DNA of 8,353 nucleotides, taken from Bacillota bacterium (lineage in GTDB: Bacteria; Bacillota; Clostridia; Peptostreptococcales; Anaerovoracaceae). Where the stretch lies: contig JAFZRG010000081.1 in NCBI GenBank assembly GCA_017619985.1, positions 1-8,353 of the forward strand. The letters run 5' to 3'. The notes under the pieces were generated by a model. The model was not told the DNA's origin, ran no database searches, and was given only the letters and a program-made list of their open reading frames with translations. Positions 1 through 7,141 of this stretch are shown in pieces. The number at the start of each line of letters is the position of its first letter. Position 1 is the first letter of the stretch. The translations under genes and the position numbers were made by a program.

Positions 1-1394
1 CGCAGACGGTCCTGATCGAATCCGCGAACTTCCTGGGCGACTCCATCCGCAGCACCTCCAAGAAGCTGAACCTGCGCACTGAGGCTTCCGGCCGCTTCGA
101 AAAGGGCATCGACCCGAATTTAGCCAAGGACGCCTGCGACAGAGTCTGCTACCTGATCGAACTGCTCGGCGCGGGCACGCCGCTCACCGGCGACGTGGAC
201 GTCTATCCGGTGGTCGAGAAGGCCAAGACCATGGACGTGCGCGTATCCCGTATCAACAAGGTACTGGGCATCGACATCCCGGGCGAGCAGATGGTCGAAT
301 ACTTCAAGGGCCTCGAGATGGAAGCCGAACTCAACGGCGACATCATCACCGTGACCCCGCCCACCGTCCGCCAGGACCTCGAGATCGAGGAAGACTATAT
401 CGAAGAAGTCGCCCGCATGTACGGTTACGACAAGCTGCCGACGACGCTGCCCAAGAGCGCGACGGAGAGCCGCATCAGCGAGAAGCAGGAACTGCGCAAT
501 ATCGCGAAGGCCGCGCTGCGCGGCATGGGCCTCTCCGAGTTCCAGACCTACAGCTTCGTCTCCCCGAAGGCGAGCGACAAGGTCCGCATCCCGGCGGGCA
601 GCTTCCGGCGCAACTTCGTCAAACTCATCAACCCGCTCGGCGAAGACACGTCCGTCATGCGCACGATGATCCTGCCCAACCTGCTGGACGTCCTGGCGCT
701 GAACTACGCGAGAAGCAACGCGAACGTCCGCGGCTTCGAGCTCGGCAACACGTTCTTCAACAACGGCAAGGGTGAAGGCATCCTGCCGGAGGAAAAGGAC
801 GCTCTGTGCCTCGCGATGTACGCGGAAGGCGAGACGTTCTTCACGCTGAAGGGCTATGTGGAAGAACTGCTGGCAGCCCTGGGCATCCACGGCGCGGAAT
901 ACGAAGCCGTATCCGATGACCCGACGTTCCACCCGGGCAGATGCGCCAAGGTGAGCGTGGACGGCAAGCAGATCGCCGTGATCGGCCAGGTCCATCCGGC
1001 GGTCACTGAAAACTACAACATCGACACGGCTGTCTATGCGGCGGAGATCGACTTCGACCTGCTGTACGGCCTTGCGAAGACGGAGATCAAGTACGCTCCG
1101 CTGCCCAAGTATCCTGCCATGGTCCGCGATTTCGCGATGGTGGTAAAGGAAGACGTGGCGGCAGGCGAGCTGGAGAAGGCCATCAAGGCCAACGCGGGCC
1201 CGCTGCTCGAGAGCGTCAAACTGTTCGACGTATACAGAGGAGCCCCGGTGCAGCCGGGCTTCAAGAGCGTGGCTTATTCCCTCACTTACAGGGCGGCGGA
1301 CCGCACCCTGAAGGAAGGTGAAGTCAACGAGATCAATCAGAAGGTCCTGATTGCCCTCAAGGATGCATACAACGCGGTCTTAAGAGAAATGTAG
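1..1394 (+). CDS. pheT: Phenylalanine-tRNA ligase beta subunit, 5' truncated by window edge
   Basis: Beta chain of the cytoplasmic alpha2-beta2 Phe-tRNA synthetase, which charges tRNA-Phe with phenylalanine. The reading frame is open from base 3 and gives the last 463 residues. The family is usually about 800 residues, so the N-terminal tRNA-binding OB fold and most of B1-B4 lie outside the window. Visible in partial numbering: the end of the B3/B4 domain with the conserved RTEASGRFEKGID (about 26-38); the B5 domain at about 77-150, ending in the typical YIEEVARMYGYDKLP; the catalytic-like core with NPLGEDTSVMRT (about 210-221); and the C-terminal ferredoxin-fold anticodon-binding (FDX-ACB) domain from about 364 to the end, starting YAPLPKYPAMVRDFAMVV. 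The gene stops with TAG 15 bases before zapA. pheS is normally immediately upstream. No frameshift is seen. Confidence 0.97.
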   Translation, partial: QTVLIESANFLGDSIRSTSKKLNLRTEASGRFEKGIDPNLAKDACDRVCYLIELLGAGTPLTGDVDVYPVVEKAKTMDVRVSRINKVLGIDIPGEQMVEYFKGLEMEAELNGDIITVTPPTVRQDLEIEEDYIEEVARMYGYDKLPTTLPKSATESRISEKQELRNIAKAALRGMGLSEFQTYSFVSPKASDKVRIPAGSFRRNFVKLINPLGEDTSVMRTMILPNLLDVLALNYARSNANVRGFELGNTFFNNGKGEGILPEEKDALCLAMYAEGETFFTLKGYVEELLAALGIHGAEYEAVSDDPTFHPGRCAKVSVDGKQIAVIGQVHPAVTENYNIDTAVYAAEIDFDLLYGLAKTEIKYAPLPKYPAMVRDFAMVVKEDVAAGELEKAIKANAGPLLESVKLFDVYRGAPVQPGFKSVAYSLTYRAADRTLKEGEVNEINQKVLIALKDAYNAVLREM

Positions 1395-1409
1395 CGGAAA
1401 GGAAGTCCC

Positions 1410-2033
1410 ATGAGCGAAAGAAACACAGTCGCCGTAAGGATCTACGGCCAGGAGTACAACATCTCCGGAGAAGCCTCCAGAGACCACATCATGAGAGTCG
1501 CCGACTATGTGGACAGCAAGATGCAGGAGATCGGCGAAGCCGTCGTCAACGCGAGCAACACGGGCGTGGCGGTGCTGGCAGCGGTCAATATCGCGGACGA
1601 ATACTTCGGCAGAGAGACCGCCATGGCCGAACTGCAGGAGAAGAACGATCAGCTGATCAGCGATACCCAGCGTTATGCGCTTCTGTGGGAAGAGGCCAAG
1701 CAGAGCCTTGCCCAGTACAAGGAAGAGATGGCGGGGACCCGCGCGCAGCAGGAAGAGAACCTGCGCACGCTCAACGACAAGAATAACCGCATCGCCGAGC
1801 TGACGCAGCAGCTGGAGGAGATCTCGGGTCACAACGAAGTGCTGAGATCCAGATGCGAAGAGCTGACCCGCAGAGCGGAATCCGCGGAAGCGGCTCCGGA
1901 AGAAGCGCAGCGCGCCATCCGCGAGCTCGAAGCCAAGAACCGCGACATCGAGAGCAGCTTCTTCGACATCCAGATGGAGAACATCCACCTGAAGAACGAG
2001 CTGGAGAATCTGCGCAAGCAGCTGAACCGCTAG
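1410..2033 (+). CDS. zapA: Cell division protein ZapA with extended C-terminal coiled coil
   Basis: ZapA binds FtsZ in the cytoplasm and promotes bundling and Z-ring stability. The first ~70 residues match the ZapA globular domain: the N-terminal strand NTVAVRIYGQEYNISG (5-20), then the helix with RVADYVDSKMQEIG (29-42), then a hydrophobic helix TGVAVLAAVNIADEY (51-65). Residues ~70-207 are almost wholly charged, heptad-like helix, including ELTQQLEEISGHNEVLRSRC (130-149) and a terminal ENIHLKNELENLRKQL (190-205). At 207 residues it is about twice the usual size (B. subtilis 85, E. coli 109). The start is set by an AAAGGAAG ribosome site at 1398-1405, just after the pheT stop. A pheT-zapA-mutS2 neighbourhood is common in Bacillota. 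The family call is firm; the role of the long tail is inferred only as dimerisation or spacing. Confidence 0.9.
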   Translation: MSERNTVAVRIYGQEYNISGEASRDHIMRVADYVDSKMQEIGEAVVNASNTGVAVLAAVNIADEYFGRETAMAELQEKNDQLISDTQRYALLWEEAKQSLAQYKEEMAGTRAQQEENLRTLNDKNNRIAELTQQLEEISGHNEVLRSRCEELTRRAESAEAAPEEAQRAIRELEAKNRDIESSFFDIQMENIHLKNELENLRKQLNR

Positions 2034-2045
2034 GAGCTGTAACCC

Positions 2046-4436
2046 ATGAACGAAAAAGCGCTGCGCGTGCTGGAATATGAAAAGATAATAGAGATGCTGG
2101 CTGCGCAGTGCTGTTCCGGTATGACGAGAGACGCTGTCCGCAGCCTGAAGCCGTCCCGCAAGATCCGCTGGATCGAAGAGGAGCTTCAGGCGACGGATGA
2201 AGCGGTGCAGGTGATCCTCAAGAAGGGGACGCCCCCGCTGGGCGGGTTCTACGACATCAAGGGCATCGTTCATTTAGCGGCCAAGGAAGGCAGCCTGACC
2301 CCGAAGCAGCTGCTGGAAGTCGCCTACAACCTGGCTTCTGCCCGCAAGACCGAAGCTTTCCTTCATACGGAAGAACTGCGGCCGCTGGCCACCATCCAAG
2401 GGCTGGCGACCGCTATCACTGTCCTGGAGCATCTCGAAAAGGAGATCGAACGCTGCATCCTCTCGGAGGACGAGATCGCGGACGGGGCGAGTTCCGAACT
2501 GCGCCGCATCCGCCGGGCCATCCTCAAGAAGAACGAGGACATCCGCAGCAAGATCAACCAGATCGTGAACTCCGCGGACAACAAGGCCTATCTGCAGGAT
2601 GCCATCGTGACGATGCGGCAGGGCCGCTACGTCGTGCCGCTCAAGTCGGAGCACCGCACGAAGCTGGCCGGCATCGTGCATGACGAGAGCGCTTCCGGCG
2701 CCACGCTGTTCGTGGAGCCCCAGGCCATCGTCAACATGAACAACGAACTGCGCGAACTGGAGCTGGCGGAGAAGCAGGAGATCCTGCGCATCCTCAAGGA
2801 GCTGTCCGCAGAGGTCGGCGCCGAGGAAATGGCCATCCGGGCCAACCAGGACATCCTCTATAAACTGGATTACATGTTCGCGAAGGGCAGACTGGCCTGC
2901 GATATGAACGCTTCGCGGCCGGGCATCAATAAAGAGGGTTACGTAAACCTCAAAAAAGCCCGTCATCCGCTGATCGACCGCAAAAAAGTCGTGCCGATCG
3001 ACGTCGAGATCGGGCAGACCTGCGACACGCTGGTCATCACGGGCCCGAATACGGGCGGCAAGACCGTTACGCTGAAGACCGTCGGCCTGCTGTGCCTCAT
3101 GGCGCAGGCAGGATTATTCATCCCGGCGGGAGACAACAGCAGCGTTCCGGTGTTCGAGAACATCTTCGCCGACATCGGCGACGAGCAGAGCATCGAGCAG
3201 AGCCTGTCCACGTTCAGTTCGCACATGCGCAACATCGTGGATATCGTCAAGAACTCCGATGAGGACAGCCTGGTGCTCGTGGACGAGCTGGGCGCCGGCA
3301 CGGACCCGACCGAGGGCGCCGCGCTGGCCATGGCCATCCTGGACACGCTGCGCAGGCAGGGCGCGAAGACCGTCGCGACAACGCATTACACGGAGCTCAA
3401 GAAATACGCCATCTCGACCGAGGGCGTGCAGAACGCGTCCATGCAGTTCGACGTGGAGACGCTGTCCCCGACGTTCAAACTGATCACGGGCGTGCCCGGC
3501 AAGTCCAACGCGTTTGAGATCTCCCGCAAGCTCGGTCTTCCCGAAGAGGTCATCCATGAGGCGAAGGACCTTCTGGAGACCGGCGACATCGCGTTCGAAG
3601 ACGTCTTAACGTCCATCGAGCGCGACAAGCAGACCGCGGAGGCCGAACGCATCGCGTCCGAGAATCTGCGCCGCGAGATGCAGAAGAACAAAGAGCGCAT
3701 GGAAAAGCTGGAGGAAAAGCTCCGCGTACAGAAAGAGGAGATCCTCGAAGAGGCGCGCGAAGAAGCCCGGGCCATCCTCGAAGAAGCGAAGCAGACCGTG
3801 GCCGACATCCAGCAGGATATCGAAAACGCGCGCATCGCTGCGGAGGAATCCGCGGCAAAGGATCTCAACCGCAGCATCGAGGAAGGCAAGCGCAAGCTGA
3901 GAGAACAGAAGAAACGCTATGCGTCCAAGGCGAAGCAGGAGGAAGAGGACAATCCCGAACCGCCTGCGGCGGAGGAGATCAAGGTCGGCGCGCGGGTCAA
4001 CGTGCTGTCGGCGGGTCAGAAGGGCACGGTCGTGACCCTGCCCGACGCCAAAGGCGACTTCATGGTGCAGATCGGCGCGCTCAAGCTCGGCGTGAACCTG
4101 TCCGGGGTCACGCTCGTGCAGGAGAACGTGACCGAGAAACAGCGCCAGAAGACGATGTACTCGAAGATGTACGCCAGCAAATCCATGACCGTTCCCATGT
4201 CGTGCAATGTCGTGGGACAGAACCTGGACGACGCCTGGATGCAGGTGGACAAATACCTGGACGACGCGTTCATGGCGGGTCTGGAGACGGTGTCCATCAT
4301 CCACGGCAGAGGCGCGGGCATCCTGAAGAACGGCATCCAGCAGGCGCTGAGACACCATAAACACGTAAAATCGTTCCGCAGCGGCGGATATAAGGAAGGC
4401 GGCGACGGCGTGACCATCGTAACGCTCAAGAGGTGA
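2046..4436 (+). CDS. mutS2: MutS2 ATPase (endonuclease MutS2 / ribosome-collision factor)
   Basis: 796 residues, the usual full length. MutS2 is a MutS paralogue without the mismatch-recognition domain. It has been linked to suppression of recombination, and in B. subtilis to recognition and splitting of collided ribosomes. Domains in order: N-terminal lever/clamp region (1-~300); ABC-type ATPase with Walker A GPNTGGKT (333-340), STFSSHM signature (388-394), Walker B LVLVDELGAGTDPTEG (409-424, D413/E414), and switch histidine in TTHYTELK (445-452); a long charged coiled coil (~520-632); an acidic-proline linker; a KOW-like beta domain (~644-692); and a C-terminal Smr domain (~719-795) with HGRGAG (753-758). 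The usual Smr LDLRG motif reads CNVVG at 720-724, so nuclease activity is doubtful. The ribosome site AGGAG at 2032-2036 overlaps the zapA stop codon. ATPase motifs look intact. Confidence 0.96.
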   Translation: MNEKALRVLEYEKIIEMLAAQCCSGMTRDAVRSLKPSRKIRWIEEELQATDEAVQVILKKGTPPLGGFYDIKGIVHLAAKEGSLTPKQLLEVAYNLASARKTEAFLHTEELRPLATIQGLATAITVLEHLEKEIERCILSEDEIADGASSELRRIRRAILKKNEDIRSKINQIVNSADNKAYLQDAIVTMRQGRYVVPLKSEHRTKLAGIVHDESASGATLFVEPQAIVNMNNELRELELAEKQEILRILKELSAEVGAEEMAIRANQDILYKLDYMFAKGRLACDMNASRPGINKEGYVNLKKARHPLIDRKKVVPIDVEIGQTCDTLVITGPNTGGKTVTLKTVGLLCLMAQAGLFIPAGDNSSVPVFENIFADIGDEQSIEQSLSTFSSHMRNIVDIVKNSDEDSLVLVDELGAGTDPTEGAALAMAILDTLRRQGAKTVATTHYTELKKYAISTEGVQNASMQFDVETLSPTFKLITGVPGKSNAFEISRKLGLPEEVIHEAKDLLETGDIAFEDVLTSIERDKQTAEAERIASENLRREMQKNKERMEKLEEKLRVQKEEILEEAREEARAILEEAKQTVADIQQDIENARIAAEESAAKDLNRSIEEGKRKLREQKKRYASKAKQEEEDNPEPPAAEEIKVGARVNVLSAGQKGTVVTLPDAKGDFMVQIGALKLGVNLSGVTLVQENVTEKQRQKTMYSKMYASKSMTVPMSCNVVGQNLDDAWMQVDKYLDDAFMAGLETVSIIHGRGAGILKNGIQQALRHHKHVKSFRSGGYKEGGDGVTIVTLKR
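4428..4436 (+). promoter_or_regulatory. Ribosome binding site of argS overlapping the mutS2 stop codon
   Basis: The last mutS2 codons, AAG AGG TGA, form a strong Shine-Dalgarno sequence (GAGGTGA at 4430-4436) placed just before the ATG at 4439. An in-frame GTG at 4433 would start inside this site and have no site of its own, so the ATG is the better argS start. The arrangement makes mutS2 termination and argS initiation share the same bases, which suggests translational coupling. Confidence 0.8.
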
Positions 4437-4438
4437 CC

Positions 4439-6151
4439 ATGAGAAACGTCAAGAAAGAAATCGCAGAACTGCTCGCGGCGCAGGTCGAAAGCCTGACCGC
4501 GGAAGACATCGAAAAACTGATCGAGATCCCCGCGGATCCGAAGATGGGCGACTACGCGTTTCCCTGCTTCCGTCTGGCGAAGGTGATGCGCAAGGCACCG
4601 CAGATGATCGCCGCGGACATCGCGAAGAGCATCGAAGGGAACACGCTGTTCGAGAAGGTCGAACAGGTGAATGCCTACGTGAACATGTTCATCGACAAGC
4701 AGGAATTCGCGCGGCTGACGCTCGGCGCGGTCTGCGAACAGGGCGGCGCGTACGGCAACACCGAAGGCGGCAAAGGCAAGACCGCCATCGTGGAATACAG
4801 CTCCCCGAACATCGCGAAGCCGTTCCACATCGGCCACATCCGCAGCACCGTCATCGGCGCTTCCATCGCGAAGCTGTACGAAGCGACCGGCTGGAATGTC
4901 GTGCGCCTGAACCATCTGGGCGACTACGGCACGCAGTTCGGCAAGATGATCGTCGCGTACCGCAAGTGGGGCAATAAGGAAGACGTGGAGAAGGAGCCCA
5001 TCAAGACGCTCCTGTCCTATTACGTTAAGTTCCACGAAGAGGCCGAGAAGGATCCTTCCCTGGAGGACGAAGCCAGAGAGACCTTTACGAAACTCGAGCT
5101 GGGCGCTCCCGAGGAGACCGAGCTGTGGCAGTGGTTCCGCAGCGAATCCCTGAAGGAATTCAGCCGCGTCTACGATATGCTGGACATCCACTTCGATTCA
5201 TACAACGGCGAATCGTTCTACTCCGACAAGATGCCGGCCGTTCTGGACGAACTGAAGGCGAAAGGCCTGCTGCAGGAATCCCAGGGCGCGCAGATCGTCG
5301 ACCTGGAACCCTACGGCATGACGCCCGCGCTCATCACGAAGAGCGACGGGTCATCGCTGTACATCACCCGCGACCTCGCGGCCGCGTTCTACCGCAAGAA
5401 AACCTATCACTTCGACAAGTGCATCTACGTCGTGGCCTCCCAGCAGAACCTGCACTTCCAGCAGTGGTTCAAGATCCTGGAGCTCATGGGCTACGAGTGG
5501 GCGAAGGACTGCGTGCACGTGCCGTTCGGGCTCGTCAGCCTGGAGGAGGGCACCATGTCCACCCGTTCCGGCCGCGTCGTGTTCCTCGAGGACGTGCTCA
5601 AAGCGGCCGTCGAGAAGACCCGCGAGATCATCGAGGAGAAGGGGGTCAACACGGACAACATGGAGGAGACCGCGAAGACCGTCGGCATCGGCGCCGTCAT
5701 CTTCCAGGAACTGTCCAATTACCGTATCAAGGATTATGTCTTCAGCTGGGACAAGGTGCTGAATTTCGACGGCGAGACCGGTCCGTACGTGCAGTATACC
5801 CACGCAAGAGCCGCTTCCGTGCTGCGCAACGCAGGCGCGGAGGGCAGAAAGTTCGACGTGTCCGGTATGGATCTGAGCTATATCTGCGGCGACGCCGGCT
5901 ATGAGCTGGTCAAACTGCTGTACCGCCTCCCCGAGGTGGTCGCGGATGCCGCGGACAAGTACGAACCCTCCGTCGTGACCCGCCACATCGTGGACATCGC
6001 CCAGGCTTACAACAAGTTCTATCACGACGAGCGCATCCTCGTGGACGACGAAGCCGAGAAGAACGCGAAGCTGCTGCTGACGTACGCCGCCAAGCAGGCG
6101 ATCGCCAACGGCCTGGCCCTGCTGATGATGAAGGCGCCGGAGAAAATGTAA
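4439..6151 (+). CDS. argS: Arginine-tRNA ligase
   Basis: Class I aminoacyl-tRNA synthetase, 570 residues, which charges tRNA-Arg with arginine using ATP in the cytoplasm. Residues 1-~85 form the ArgRS N-terminal Add-1 domain that contacts the tRNA elbow. The Rossmann catalytic core carries the HIGH motif in FHIGHIRS (129-136) preceded by EYSSPNIAKP, then LNHLGDYGTQFG (158-168) and the KMSKS-equivalent GTMSTRSG (371-378), typical of the ArgRS variant MSTR form. The helical DALR anticodon-binding domain begins at VQYTHARAASVLR (451-463) and includes AYNKFYHDERIL (523-534). The protein ends in APEKM, close to the conserved ArgRS C-terminus, so it is full length. ATG at 4439 is chosen over the GTG at 4433 because the ribosome site spans the latter. 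The gene starts 2 bases after mutS2, and its TAA shares one base with the next ATG. Confidence 0.97.
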   Translation: MRNVKKEIAELLAAQVESLTAEDIEKLIEIPADPKMGDYAFPCFRLAKVMRKAPQMIAADIAKSIEGNTLFEKVEQVNAYVNMFIDKQEFARLTLGAVCEQGGAYGNTEGGKGKTAIVEYSSPNIAKPFHIGHIRSTVIGASIAKLYEATGWNVVRLNHLGDYGTQFGKMIVAYRKWGNKEDVEKEPIKTLLSYYVKFHEEAEKDPSLEDEARETFTKLELGAPEETELWQWFRSESLKEFSRVYDMLDIHFDSYNGESFYSDKMPAVLDELKAKGLLQESQGAQIVDLEPYGMTPALITKSDGSSLYITRDLAAAFYRKKTYHFDKCIYVVASQQNLHFQQWFKILELMGYEWAKDCVHVPFGLVSLEEGTMSTRSGRVVFLEDVLKAAVEKTREIIEEKGVNTDNMEETAKTVGIGAVIFQELSNYRIKDYVFSWDKVLNFDGETGPYVQYTHARAASVLRNAGAEGRKFDVSGMDLSYICGDAGYELVKLLYRLPEVVADAADKYEPSVVTRHIVDIAQAYNKFYHDERILVDDEAEKNAKLLLTYAAKQAIANGLALLMMKAPEKM

Positions 6152-7029
6152 TGCAGTACGAAGGCATGGTGTACCGGCCTCCCAGCGAGGCCTACAGCCT
6201 GATCCTCCAGGTGACGATCGGCTGCAGCCACAACAAGTGCCGCTTCTGCAGCATGTACAAGGACAAGCAGTTCCACATCCGGCAGTTCGAGGACATCCTC
6301 GCGGATCTGAAGGAATGCCGGGCGTATTACGGCCGCGTCCGCCGGATCTTCCTGGCGGACGGCGACGCGCTGTGCCTGTCGAACAACAAGCTGCTGCGCA
6401 TCCTGGACGCGATCCGGGAGCTGTTTCCCGAGTGCGAGCGCGTGGGCATCTACGCGAGAGCGACGGACATCCTGCGCAAGACGCCGGAGGAACTGAAAGC
6501 GCTGAAGGAAGCCGGCATTGGCATCGTATATATCGGCGCCGAGAGCGGTGACCCGGAAGTGCTCGCCTATATGCAGAAGAACGCGACCCGCGAACAGCTC
6601 ATCGAGGGCGTGCGCCGCGCGGAAGACGCCGGCATCGCGGCTTCGGTCACGTTCATCTCCGGGCTGGGCGGCCGCGCGCGCTGGAAAGAGCACGCGATCG
6701 CGTCCGCGACGATGATCAATGAAATGCATCCGGCGTACGCGTCGTGGCTCACGCTGATGTTAGATCCGTCCGCGCCGGTCACGCGGGACATCGCGGATGG
6801 GAAGTTCGAACTGCTGAAACCAGCCGAGGTCCTGGACGAGATGGAAGTGATGCTGGAGCACATCGAGATGCCTGAAGGGGTCACGTGCGTGTTCCGCAGC
6901 AACCACGCGTCGAACTATCTGTCGCTGAAAGGAGACCTGCCCAAAGACAGGGATAAGATGCTCGCGGTGGTGCGCCAGGCGAAGGAAAACAGCGATATGC
7001 TGCGGCCGGAGTACTGGCGGGCGCTGTAG
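6151..7029 (+). CDS. Radical SAM protein with CX4CX2C cluster motif, function unknown
   Basis: 292 residues. The protein contains a radical SAM core expected to bind a [4Fe-4S] cluster and S-adenosylmethionine. The cluster cysteines are C25, C30 and C33 in GCSHNKCRFCSMYK, a CX4CX2C spacing instead of the usual CX3CX2C. The strand-2 glycine motif (usually GGE) reads DGD at 70-72 within FLADGDALCLS. YIGAESGDPEVL (127-138) is a typical later core motif. The C-terminal part carries RSNHASNYLSLKGDLPKD (249-266), which I recognise as a hallmark of a widespread anaerobe subfamily related to COG1032 and usually annotated only as 'radical SAM protein'. There is no B12 domain, SPASM domain or signal peptide. 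The start ATG overlaps the argS TAA (TAATG), with GGAG at 6139-6142 inside argS, so it is co-translated with argS. Substrate unknown; the position beside synthetase genes is suggestive only. Confidence 0.88.
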   Translation: MQYEGMVYRPPSEAYSLILQVTIGCSHNKCRFCSMYKDKQFHIRQFEDILADLKECRAYYGRVRRIFLADGDALCLSNNKLLRILDAIRELFPECERVGIYARATDILRKTPEELKALKEAGIGIVYIGAESGDPEVLAYMQKNATREQLIEGVRRAEDAGIAASVTFISGLGGRARWKEHAIASATMINEMHPAYASWLTLMLDPSAPVTRDIADGKFELLKPAEVLDEMEVMLEHIEMPEGVTCVFRSNHASNYLSLKGDLPKDRDKMLAVVRQAKENSDMLRPEYWRAL

Positions 7030-7037
7030 AAGATACG

Positions 7038-7052
7038 CGGTCTGGTAGACCG
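7038..7052 (+). other. Small hairpin in the 3' untranslated region of the operon
   Basis: CGGTCT, loop GGT, AGACCG form a perfect 6-bp inverted repeat nine bases after the radical SAM stop codon and 11 bases before the terminator stem. It is not followed by a T run, so it is unlikely to terminate on its own. It could protect the mRNA 3' end or be incidental. Confidence 0.4.
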
Positions 7053-7063
7053 GGCTGCCTGAG

Positions 7064-7104
7064 ATGCCGCAGAAGGCCAAAAATCGCCCTTATGCGGCGT
7101 TTTT
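7064..7104 (+). terminator. Intrinsic terminator after the pheT-zapA-mutS2-argS-radical SAM run
   Basis: ATGCCGCA (7064-7071) pairs with TGCGGCGT (7093-7100), with one T-G wobble. A single G/A mismatch follows, then four more pairs, AAGG (7073-7076) with CCTT (7088-7091), closing an 11-base loop (7077-7087). The 3' arm runs into five T residues (7100-7104). This is a convincing rho-independent terminator and marks the operon end. It also argues against any translation start upstream of 7142 for the following gene. Confidence 0.85.
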
Positions 7105-7116
7105 ATCCGCTTTATG

Positions 7117-7122
7117 TAAAAT
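7117..7122 (+). promoter_or_regulatory. Possible -10 element for the TPR gene
   Basis: TAAAAT matches the -10 consensus at five of six bases and sits in a short AT-rich stretch between the terminator and the ribosome site. No good -35 is present at 16-18 bases upstream, because that space is taken by the GC-rich terminator arm. Transcription would begin only about 12 bases before the start codon. Read-through from the operon is the alternative. Confidence 0.3.
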
Positions 7123-7132
7123 GGACACGTCT

Positions 7133-7137
7133 GGAGG
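7133..7137 (+). promoter_or_regulatory. Ribosome binding site deciding the TPR gene start
   Basis: GGAGG, four bases before the ATG at 7142, is the only strong Shine-Dalgarno sequence in the gap. The frame is open further upstream to an ATG at 7064, but that codon lies in the terminator stem and has no ribosome site, so 7142 is taken as the start. Confidence 0.8.
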
Positions 7138-7141
7138 AAAT

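Noticed and set aside
120..995. Long open frame on the minus strand antisense to pheT
   Set aside because: It lies wholly over a clearly homologous + strand gene, has a low-complexity composition rich in Arg, Val, Asp and His typical of antisense reading of GC-rich codons, and shows no recognisable domain. The same reasoning applies to minus-strand frames over the other genes, such as 2274-2966, 4016-5191, 5351-6025, 6022-6729 and 7112-8056.
4433..4438. GTG start for argS adding two residues
   Set aside because: The codon lies inside the Shine-Dalgarno sequence itself. The ATG at 4439 is correctly spaced from GAGG.
7064..7141. Upstream start for the TPR gene adding 26 residues
   Set aside because: The ATG at 7064 lies in the 5' arm of an intrinsic terminator and has no ribosome site, whereas the ATG at 7142 has GGAGG four bases upstream.
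7030..7141. Possible riboswitch or T-box leader before the TPR gene
   Set aside because: No T-box sequence or known riboswitch core is visible. The structure is fully explained by a terminator belonging to the upstream operon.
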